In this document: positions 6,536-12,543 of the stretch, in pieces
How positions within the stretch are numbered: position 1 is the stretch's first letter
Layout of the letters: each line of letters opens with the position of its first letter
Assembly: GCA_041744735.1 (NCBI GenBank)
Contig: JBGTKH010000177.1
Coordinates: 1 to 14,554, forward strand
Source of the DNA: JBGTKH01 sp041744735
GTDB taxonomy: Bacteria; Planctomycetota; Planctomycetia; Pirellulales; Pirellulaceae
Direction of reading: 5' to 3'
DNA: 14,554 nucleotides
The notes under the pieces: generated by a model
Told to the model about the DNA's origin: nothing
What the model saw: the letters and a program-made list of their open reading frames with translations, nothing else
Databases searched by the model: none
Translations under genes and position numbers: made by a program

Positions 6536-7558
6536 TCAAAACACGATGGTCCAGCCTTCGCGAGACGCTTGCTCCTTGGTGTAGGACACGCCGTGGACCT
6601 TCAGGTTGTCGCGATTCAAGAGGGTGATGACGCCGCCCTTGTTGCCCAACTGAACCGTTTGCGGCAGCAGGACGGAAAGCGTACCGCCGGCGGCGATCGT
6701 GCCCGACAGGAAGTGTTTGTTCTTCTGCCGATCAGCAATGGCCCATCCGGTGACGTCCAGCGGCGCGGGCGACGTATTCAACAGCAGCACGGTCTCTTGT
6801 TCCGGCGCCGGTCCGATGGGGTTTGCCAGCGCCGCCACGATTTGGACGACGAAATCCGGTTCCTCAGGACTGGGCTGAGGTCCGGGTCCTGGAGTTGGAA
6901 TCGACAGCAGCCTGTGTCCGGTCGTGTCGTCGGTGTGCCACGCCTGGGATTGAAAGGCTGCAAAGATGCCGATCCAGCGATCTTCGGGGGCGAGGTGGAT
7001 GAGCAGGGCTCCGTCTTGCCAAACGCCATCCTGGTCTTTGAAGCGGGCCACGTTGCCTTGATTCATGTGGATGTCGTGGACACCATTGCCGGGCTGGAAA
7101 TTGAAGACTTTGTCTTTTTTGCCCTGCTCCGGCCCCCAGCGTTCGCCGAACGCGTAGACCGTTGCATTCGGGTTGCCGGCAGCGCGCCCCACGTAGTGTT
7201 CCAGCTTGTCATTGAGGTCGTTATCTGGCTCGGGCAAATTGGCCGGCAACGTGCGCATTTGCATCCGGTCGAACAGGTTGAAGCGGATGAAATCCAACGC
7301 CAGTCCGCCCGGCCGCCTTTCCAACTCCCTGAAACCAACGGGCAGATTGGTCAAGCCGGCCGTCACCGGGTGCTGAAAGTTCTCGTCGACGAGGAACAAC
7401 AGTTCCGGCGGCGTCTCGACCGACTGCACGTTTACGGCCACTCGAAAATGAGTGCCGCCGGCCTCCACATGCACCTGATAATGCGGCGTGTCGTCCACTC
7501 GCTCGGCCCGCCCAGCCAGCACTCGCCCTTTGAGTACACCGTAATTTTTTAAAGGCAT
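6536..7558 (-). CDS. DUF2278 (YukJ-like) protein with C-terminal lamin-tail-like domain
   Basis: 340 residues. The N-terminal 220 residues match my recollection of the DUF2278/YukJ family: start MPLKNYGVLKGRV, HYQVHV (26-31), LDFIRFNLFD (88-97) and GNGVHDIHMNQGN (157-169). No biochemical function is known to me. After a Pro/Gly hinge (221-234) comes a beta-rich domain (about 236-340) with VLLLNTSPAPLDVTGWAIAD (257-276), which fits the lamin-tail (LTD) fold often fused to bacterial surface or nuclease proteins. There is no signal peptide, so a cytoplasmic site is expected. Start: GAGGAG at 7572-7567, 8 bases before ATG 7558. It lies 66 bases downstream of the esterase on the same strand and could be cotranscribed, though no functional link is evident. 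Confidence 0.85.
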   Translation of the reverse strand: MPLKNYGVLKGRVLAGRAERVDDTPHYQVHVEAGGTHFRVAVNVQSVETPPELLFLVDENFQHPVTAGLTNLPVGFRELERRPGGLALDFIRFNLFDRMQMRTLPANLPEPDNDLNDKLEHYVGRAAGNPNATVYAFGERWGPEQGKKDKVFNFQPGNGVHDIHMNQGNVARFKDQDGVWQDGALLIHLAPEDRWIGIFAAFQSQAWHTDDTTGHRLLSIPTPGPGPQPSPEEPDFVVQIVAALANPIGPAPEQETVLLLNTSPAPLDVTGWAIADRQKNKHFLSGTIAAGGTLSVLLPQTVQLGNKGGVITLLNRDNLKVHGVSYTKEQASREGWTIVF

Positions 7559-7624
7559 GTCGCAATCTCCTCAATCGAGTTTAGGGGTCGGCCAATGGAA
7601 ACGCGCGAGGACTTTGGTTCAGCA

Positions 7625-8917
7625 CTACGGACCGCGGAAATGTTTGTCCGCAAAATCCAGGTAGCGTTGCCAATCGTATTCGGTCACGTCGTGTTTGCCA
7701 GTGCGGATGTGGTAGGCGATGGTGTTCATGACGGGCTGGTCGATGGCGGGCATGTCGGCGGCGCCGAGGCCGGTGGTGCCGAGCAGGCGATAGACCGGGT
7801 CGGCGTGTTTGCAGGACAGGAACTCGCCGCGCGGGTCGGCCCATTGGTCTTGTTCGGCGCTGGCGACATAGACGGGGCGCGGGGCGATCAGGGCGATCAG
7901 TTCGTGCTGGTCGATCGGCAGGCTGTCTTCGTTGTCGTTGTACTTTTTGAAATTGCCGCAGAACCAGTGCGGGAACGACGTGTTGATGCGCTTGACCGTT
8001 TCGCCGAACGCGCGGCGGCTGAGGGCCGCGCCGCCGCAACCGGAATTGTTCGAGATCACCAGCGCGAACCGCTGGTCTTGAGCCCCGGCCCACAGCGACG
8101 TCTTGCCCAACCGCGAGTGGCCCAGCACGGCGACGTGTTTGCTGTCCACGTCTTTGTCCGTCTCCAAATAATCCAACGCGCGGCTCAAGCCCCAGGCCCA
8201 CGCGCTGATCGAGCCCCATTCGTCGTCGGCCGGCCGCGTCTGGCCCGGCTTGTAAGACAGCGGGTGCACGCCGTTCTGAAAGCCGTCGTCAAAGTCCGGG
8301 TCGATGTCACCGTAGTATATCGTCGCCAAGCCGTAACCCCGTGCGAGAATCATTTCCACGGGCCAGCGGCTCGCCGCCGCGCCACGCGACTGCTCGGACG
8401 CGCGATTGTTGACGATGCCCTTGCTTGGATCGGGTCGCATCCACTGCATGGACAGCGTGATGCCCGGATCGGAATGAATGGCGTGGTTGCCGGCGAAGTT
8501 CAATCCCAGAAACAGCGGCACGGCTCCCTTCGCGTCGTTGGGCAGATAGATCAGGATGTCCATCTTCGGTCCGTCCTTCTTGCCGGTGAAGTAGACAGAG
8601 ACTTCCTTCCTCGTTGCCTTGCCGTCGAGCGCCCGTTTTTCAATGGACGTTAACTCGAATGACATGGCCTCGGGCCGGCCGGGGCTGCGGCCGTACATCT
8701 CGCTCTCGAACAGTTTCAAGATCTCCGGCCGCCGTTTGTTGAACCACGTTTCGGCGTCGCCAACCGGCTGGCCGTCGGATGCCACCAGCGGATCGGGCAA
8801 TTTGTACTTGGGCACCTTGGCTTCTTCGTAGTTGGCGCCGGCCGGTTGGGCGTGGGCGAGTGAGGGGACGAGCAATGCGGCGACGGTCACGCAGATGCAA
8901 GGGAGACGGATGGCCAT
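7625..8917 (-). CDS. CE15-like glucuronoyl esterase (alpha/beta hydrolase), exported
   Basis: 430 residues. CE15 enzymes cleave the ester between lignin alcohols and the 4-O-methylglucuronic acid of xylan. Seen: signal peptide 1-23 (ending AHAQ), the early conserved stretch RPEILKLFESEMYG (63-76), LFLGLNFAGNHA (135-146), nucleophile motif GHSRLGK (266-272, Ser268), GCGGAALSRR (293-302), and the catalytic His at GKHDVTEYDW (His409). In fungal enzymes the acid is a Glu 23 residues after the Ser; here that position is Asn291. Asp357 or Asp361 in SAEQDQWADPRGE is the likely replacement, as reported for some bacterial members. The ribosome binding site is weak (AAGGA about 11 bases upstream). Family is sure; the real substrate in this organism is not. 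Confidence 0.88.
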   Translation of the reverse strand: MAIRLPCICVTVAALLVPSLAHAQPAGANYEEAKVPKYKLPDPLVASDGQPVGDAETWFNKRRPEILKLFESEMYGRSPGRPEAMSFELTSIEKRALDGKATRKEVSVYFTGKKDGPKMDILIYLPNDAKGAVPLFLGLNFAGNHAIHSDPGITLSMQWMRPDPSKGIVNNRASEQSRGAAASRWPVEMILARGYGLATIYYGDIDPDFDDGFQNGVHPLSYKPGQTRPADDEWGSISAWAWGLSRALDYLETDKDVDSKHVAVLGHSRLGKTSLWAGAQDQRFALVISNNSGCGGAALSRRAFGETVKRINTSFPHWFCGNFKKYNDNEDSLPIDQHELIALIAPRPVYVASAEQDQWADPRGEFLSCKHADPVYRLLGTTGLGAADMPAIDQPVMNTIAYHIRTGKHDVTEYDWQRYLDFADKHFRGP

Positions 8918-9030
8918 GGCAGTTCTGGTCCTTGTGCAGAGGCAGCGAATTCACGACGTTTGGCATCTTGGTGATACCATCCGTCGGCGGACCAAGCAAG
9001 CTTTGCGGGCCAATCACGCGCGATTACCGT

Positions 9031-9118
9031 GGGCGGATTGGCAAAGCTGTGGGGCGGATTGGCAAAGCTGTGGGACGGATTGGCAAAGCTGTGGGACGGA
9101 TTGGCAATCCGTCCTACG
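9031..9118. repeat. 21-base tandem array ending in a palindromic unit
   Basis: The string CGGATTGGCA occurs at 9034, 9055, 9076 and 9097, an exact 21-base period. The first three units continue AAGCTGTGGG. The fourth becomes a palindrome, GGACGGATTG and CAATCCGTCC around one central base (9094-9114), followed by TAC. That palindrome recurs at 9485-9505. As 21 is a multiple of three, the array stays open in several frames and creates false repeat proteins. There are no unique spacers, so it is not CRISPR. Confidence 0.88.
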
Positions 9119-9126
9119 AATTTCGC

Positions 9127-9240
9127 CTAGCGGGGACCGGGGGTAGGACGTGCGTTGCCGGACTGGTGGCCTCGGTCGGTCAACAGGTCCAGGGTGAGCA
9201 AAACAAAGCCGAACGCGATTGCGACAACGAGGATTTCCAT
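9127..9240 (-). CDS. Possible 37-residue single-span membrane peptide
   Basis: The reading frame from ATG 9240 to TAG 9129-9127 begins MEILVVAIAFGFVLLTLDLL, a clean hydrophobic span of about 18 residues with one acidic residue near its start, and ends in a polar Gly/Pro/Arg tail. No strong ribosome binding site is visible, and the frame stays open upstream of the ATG to a stop near 9304. It lies in a repeat-rich gap, so it could be chance; the uninterrupted hydrophobic span is the only support. No family is recognised. Confidence 0.3.
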   Translation of the reverse strand: MEILVVAIAFGFVLLTLDLLTDRGHQSGNARPTPGPR

Positions 9241-9421
9241 GGGACTGTGACGATTCTGCGGGTCGTAGCGATTGCGTCGTCCGGGAAACGTGCCGGGCGA
9301 CGCTCAAGCATGGGTGCCAGTAAGTAGCCACGCGCAAGAATGCGGTCACAGAATATCTTCGCCGAGTTGCAGCGCCGTTGCCGCGCTGCTGCGAGCCCGC
9401 AATTCTCACCCGCCACATAAA

Positions 9422-9473
9422 CCTGAAGCGCCGATGAAAAATGGCGAGGGATTTCCTTTGCTGGCGCTTCAGG
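9422..9473. repeat. 11-bp inverted repeat element
   Basis: CCTGAAGCGCC (9422-9432) and GGCGCTTCAGG (9463-9473) are exact reverse complements around a 30-base loop. It lies 12 bases from the second copy of the GGACGGATTG palindrome and just past the 3' end of the SBP56-like gene. As its loop is long and no T-run follows, terminator function is weakly supported. Confidence 0.65.
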
Positions 9474-9484
9474 CTTGTCAACGC

Positions 9485-9508
9485 GGACGGATTGGCAATC
9501 CGTCCTAC
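9485..9508. repeat. Second copy of the GGACGGATTG palindrome
   Basis: Arms GGACGGATTG and CAATCCGTCC around one central G (9485-9505), followed by TAC, identical to the end unit of the array at 9094-9117. It lies 10 bases downstream of the stop codon of the SBP56-like gene and could fold in that gene's 3' end. Confidence 0.8.
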
Positions 9509-9518
9509 TTGTCAACCA

Positions 9519-10997
9519 TTAAACCCAAATGTCCGACGTGCTGTCGCCGCCGGGGAAGCGGATTTCGTGGGCGCGGGCGGGGCCGGCGGGCTCGGCACCG
9601 AAGTTTACGTAGAAGTCTTCGTTCAGCGCCAGGCCGCCGCTGTCAGTATTGCATTCGAACTGCAACAAGTACGAACCGTGCTTGGCGATGTCGGGATAAA
9701 ACTGGTTGTCCCAACTGCTGTACAGCGAGTTGGTCACGTACAGCCGCTTGCCGTCCAGGCTCAGTTGCAACATCTGCGGCCCGCCGCGCAGCACGTGGCC
9801 GCGGACTTTCGTCTGCTCTGTTGGCTTTCCTTCCCCTGAACCCGACCTGCTCAACACGCCGCCCAGCCACACGCGGCCCGTCAATTTCGGCTTGGCGGGA
9901 TCGCTCACGTCGTATTGGCGAATGTCGCCGTGTAGCCAGTTGGAAAAGTACAGGAAGCGATCGTCGAGTGACAGAACCAGGTCAGTGATCAGTCCCGGCA
10001 CGGGGAACGGCCAGCCGGCGACCTCCACCGGCTCGACCTGAATCACCTTGTCCGCTCGCCAGCCTGCGTTGGTTTTGTACCAATGCCACATCGCGCTGCT
10101 GAGCGCCGCGCCGACGAAACCGTGCGGGCTGTCGGGATTGTGGTGGAAGCGAACTTCCAGCGGGATCATCCCCTCGGCGCCCAGGTCGATCGTCTGCGCG
10201 ATCTCGCGCTTCGTCCAATCCCAAAAATGCACCCGCTGGCCGTACTTGCCGGCTTCGACGTCTTCCAGCTTGAAACCGGGCGCGACCGTGTTGGCCGCGG
10301 CCCACTCGCTGCTGATCATTACGTTGTGACGCGGCTGGTACCAGAAGTCATAGTTGAATTGCATGCCGTCAAGTTTTTCTTCCCAACGGCCGACGATGTC
10401 GAAATCTTGGTCGAGCAGCAGGAAGCCACCCGGCGCTTCGCCCTTCGCGTCGCCCAACATCGAGAGCATGATGCGCCCGTCGGGCAGACAGTGCACGGTG
10501 TGCGGCGCCGAAAGGTTTGTCTTCTCGGCGATGTCTTTTGCGGCGATCACCTTGTGCAGCTTCGGCGATTTGGGATCAGCCACGTCGACGATGTGGATGC
10601 GGCCGGAGCGCAATCCCGGCAGCACCAGATAACGGCGCGACTTAGTCGGGTCGCCGTGGCAACTGCTGCAGGCATTCCAGCCGAAGTGATGCAGTTCGTC
10701 GCCCGCGTGCGGCATCGGCAGGCGGTGCACGACTTGGCAGTACGATTTCGATTTCGGATCGACGTCGATCGTGGCCAGATAATCCGGCTTGTGCACGCCG
10801 GTGCCGACGTAAATGGCTGGTACGTAGGCCAGCGTTTCCGGCGCCGACTGCATCGCGGTTTGCGGAGAAGCGTACGTCGCGCCGCACTCCGCGTCGTCGT
10901 GATCGTGTTTCGGTTCAGCCGCGAAGACACCGGCGGCCGGCAATCCCGCCGCGATGACTCCCGCGGCCGTGCTGCGAAGAAAATCTCGTCGTTGCAT
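9519..10997 (-). CDS. SBP56/SELENBP1-family protein, methanethiol oxidase-like, Tat-exported
   Basis: 492 residues. The family includes human SELENBP1 and bacterial MtoX, which oxidise methanethiol to formaldehyde, hydrogen sulfide and hydrogen peroxide. Seen: Tat signal RRDFLRSTAAGVIAAGLPAA (3-22), a His/Asp-rich patch HDHDD (31-35), PDYLATIDVDPKS (71-83), YCQVVHRLPMPHAGDELHH (86-104), and GWNACSSC (106-113), which contains the cysteine region tied to selenium binding in the human protein. The rest fits the propeller-like repeats of the family (e.g. HTVHCLPDGRIMLS, GDIRQYDVSDP). Length agrees with about 470 residues plus leader. Start: GGAG at 11009-11006, 8 bases before ATG 10997. A Tat leader implies folding, perhaps metal loading, before export. 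It has no visible partner gene for thiol metabolism. Confidence 0.93.
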   Translation of the reverse strand: MQRRDFLRSTAAGVIAAGLPAAGVFAAEPKHDHDDAECGATYASPQTAMQSAPETLAYVPAIYVGTGVHKPDYLATIDVDPKSKSYCQVVHRLPMPHAGDELHHFGWNACSSCHGDPTKSRRYLVLPGLRSGRIHIVDVADPKSPKLHKVIAAKDIAEKTNLSAPHTVHCLPDGRIMLSMLGDAKGEAPGGFLLLDQDFDIVGRWEEKLDGMQFNYDFWYQPRHNVMISSEWAAANTVAPGFKLEDVEAGKYGQRVHFWDWTKREIAQTIDLGAEGMIPLEVRFHHNPDSPHGFVGAALSSAMWHWYKTNAGWRADKVIQVEPVEVAGWPFPVPGLITDLVLSLDDRFLYFSNWLHGDIRQYDVSDPAKPKLTGRVWLGGVLSRSGSGEGKPTEQTKVRGHVLRGGPQMLQLSLDGKRLYVTNSLYSSWDNQFYPDIAKHGSYLLQFECNTDSGGLALNEDFYVNFGAEPAGPARAHEIRFPGGDSTSDIWV

Positions 10998-11031
10998 GAT
11001 TGAGTCTCCGATCTATGGGACCAACTGATGC

Positions 11032-11068
11032 GCACTGGGGTTTCGCGGACTCAGCCCCAGCCACCCTT
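11032..11068. repeat. CTGGGG-element, single copy
   Basis: 37 bases starting GCACTGGGGTTTCGCGGACT. They match 12491-12527 with only two differences. It lies 35 bases upstream of the SBP56-like start codon, between that gene and the next. It has no inverted partner here, unlike the paired copies at 12453-12523. Confidence 0.85.
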
Positions 11069-11142
11069 CAGTCATGCTCGTTCGCAATACGATGTTGGAA
11101 CACTACCAGCGACCATTCTTCAAGAATAGCAGATTCGCGCGC

Positions 11143-11745
11143 CTACTGTGGCCGGCGGGGCATTTTGCGAGGATGTGGAGGAGGTTCGCAGGGTGGCAGC
11201 GGCTGGTCCGTTTCGGCGGCCCACTCTTGCCGCTCGGACGGCGAGGCGTAATAGCGCAGCCACGTCTCCGGCTCGTCGTTGTCATCCAGACAGTGCCAGC
11301 GCAGATAGTTCTTCGGCAGGTCGACTTTCTTCTCCGGCGACGGCAGGATGTCGCGGTAGATCAAACAGTACAGTTGCCGGTCCGAGAGGTGATCGGTGAA
11401 GTCGAGCATGATCCGCTTCTCGTACAGCTTGCGGATCGTGTCCCAGAGCACTTTGTGCAACTGCCGGTCGTTGAGCGTTTCCGGGCGAGGCAGCGTCAAA
11501 GGCGGGTCGAACCAATGGCTGATCGGCAACACGGGCGCCCGTTCCCAGGCCAGCATCGACGCCAGGAATTCGTTCTCCTTCGGCGTCGGCAAGCGACGGA
11601 TGTTCAGCAGGTCGAACGACTCGTCGACGTACGGTTCCAGTTCGTCGCGCAATTGAGCGTTGAGCAGCAGTTGATCGACTTCTTCGGAGTTTGGTTTAGG
11701 AGTATTGAGCATGGTTTGAAATTGGCCGTCGGATGCTTCGCACAT
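11143..11745 (-). CDS. Conserved-looking hypothetical protein, 200 residues
   Basis: I do not recognise a family. The protein is soluble in appearance, with no signal peptide or membrane span, rich in Leu, Asp, Glu, Pro and Arg. It has aromatic-rich stretches (LPKNYLRWHCLDDNDEPETW near 146-165 and LRYYASPSERQEW near 166-178) and ends in a basic, Pro-rich tail (PPPHPRKMPRRPQ). The codon pattern is consistent along the whole frame and the antisense frames give low-complexity protein, so it is probably real. ATG 11745 is used; Met12 (ATG 11712) is a possible later start, and neither has a strong ribosome binding site. Neighbours give no functional hint. Confidence 0.7.
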   Translation of the reverse strand: MCEASDGQFQTMLNTPKPNSEEVDQLLLNAQLRDELEPYVDESFDLLNIRRLPTPKENEFLASMLAWERAPVLPISHWFDPPLTLPRPETLNDRQLHKVLWDTIRKLYEKRIMLDFTDHLSDRQLYCLIYRDILPSPEKKVDLPKNYLRWHCLDDNDEPETWLRYYASPSERQEWAAETDQPLPPCEPPPHPRKMPRRPQ

Positions 11746-11934
11746 GACCCGCCTGGGAGCGTCCCGAAGCGTGGCTCAATCTTCGACTCTATCAGCAATC
11801 CGCGCGGCCGCAAGAGTTTGCCTTGAGCAATTCACTGCCGAATGGACAACTGTTTTTGCCGCGTCGGCAGACGACCGCTAAAAGCGCCAAGGTCCAGCCG
11901 CTACGAACGGAACGACCCGCAGAGTTTGCGTGGT

Positions 11935-12408
11935 CTACTTGGGCGATTCGCTCTTCGCACACGGATTGATGGCGCGTTCCAGCTCACCGATCTTTTCCAC
12001 GCGGCGGGCGTGGCGGCCGCCTTCGAATTGCGTGTTCAGCCAGATCTCGACTAAGCGGTCCATCTTTCGCTCGCCCAGCATGTCGCCTGAGAGACACAGC
12101 ACGTTCACGTCGTTGTGGCGGCGGCTGATTTCGGCCGTGACTTCGTCGGGGCAGGTGGCGGCGCGCACGCCGGTGAATTTGTTGGCCGTGATGGCCATAC
12201 CGATACCCGTGCCGCAGATCAGAATTCCGCGTTCCGCGTCGCCGCCGGAAACTTTGCGGGCGACGACCGAGGCAATGTCGGGATAGTCGATGTTCTGGCT
12301 GTCGTGCGTGCCTTCGTCGACCGCGTCGTGGCCCAGTTGCTTAAGCATCTCGACCAGTTTCGCTTTGACGTTGAAGCCGCGATGATCGCTGCCGATCGAA
12401 ATTCGCAT
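11935..12408 (-). CDS. rpiB: Ribose 5-phosphate isomerase B
   Basis: 157 residues. Interconverts ribose 5-phosphate and ribulose 5-phosphate in the non-oxidative pentose phosphate pathway, in the cytoplasm. Seen: SDHRGF (7-12, Asp8 and His9 in the active site), DYPD (41-44), catalytic Cys65 in ICGTGIGMAITANKFTGVRA (64-83), RHNDVNVL (97-104, His98 and Asn99), and QFEGGRHARRV (127-137) with phosphate-binding arginines. All residues of the E. coli RpiB active site that I can place are kept. Start: GAGGAA at 12422-12417, 8 bases before ATG 12408. It lies downstream of the TsaC-phosphatase fusion on the same strand, 135 bases away and separated by a 30-bp hairpin. Some RpiB enzymes act on allose or other sugar phosphates. 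Confidence 0.95.
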   Translation of the reverse strand: MRISIGSDHRGFNVKAKLVEMLKQLGHDAVDEGTHDSQNIDYPDIASVVARKVSGGDAERGILICGTGIGMAITANKFTGVRAATCPDEVTAEISRRHNDVNVLCLSGDMLGERKMDRLVEIWLNTQFEGGRHARRVEKIGELERAINPCAKSESPK

Positions 12409-12452
12409 GGACGTTATTCCTCATCGAACAACAGATAATGGATTAGTTCTGC

Positions 12453-12523
12453 GTGGCTGGGGCTGAGTCCGCGAAGCCCCAGGTTGCAATGCACTGGGGC
12501 TTCGCGGACTCAGCCCCAGCCAC
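12453..12523. repeat. Perfect 30-bp hairpin made of two facing CTGGGG-elements
   Basis: Arms 12453-12482 and 12494-12523 are exact reverse complements over 30 bases with an 11-base loop. The right arm begins CTGGGGCTTCGCGGACTCAG and matches the lone copy at 11033-11065. It lies 21 bases downstream of the fusion gene's stop codon and 44 bases upstream of rpiB. The stem is strong enough to stop or slow transcription of rpiB, but no T-run follows on the minus strand. Confidence 0.9.
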
Positions 12524-12543
12524 TCTTCCCCAGTTCGTTTCAT

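Larger units (their letters stand above)
8918..9518. other. 600-bp repeat-packed intergenic region
   Basis: No confident gene. It holds a 21-base tandem array (9031-9118), a second copy of its palindromic end unit (9485-9508), an inverted repeat (9422-9473) and a possible 37-residue membrane peptide (9127-9240). The proximal part upstream of 8917 should carry the esterase promoter, which I could not define. Confidence 0.6.

Noticed and set aside
7595..8653. 352-residue plus-strand frame opposite the esterase
   Set aside because: The minus strand has the GHSRLGK motif and a signal peptide; the plus frame has no recognisable domain.
9031..9118. Possible CRISPR array
   Set aside because: The units are head to tail with no unique spacers and no cas genes nearby.
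8779..9327. Plus-strand frame with a GRIGKAV peptide repeat
   Set aside because: The peptide repeat is the translated 21-base non-coding array, open in more than one frame because 21 is a multiple of three.
10083..11003. 306-residue plus-strand frame opposite the SBP56-like gene
   Set aside because: It is a mirror frame of a strongly conserved protein and shows only Arg/Val/Gln-rich sequence.
11746..11934. Possible gene or RNA between rpiB and the 200-residue protein
   Set aside because: No frame with a start, binding site and sensible composition, and no clear hairpin.
12453..12523. Classical intrinsic terminator after the TsaC fusion gene
   Set aside because: The stem is strong, but no T-run follows on the minus strand, and a copy of the arm occurs elsewhere as a dispersed element; I list it as a repeat.
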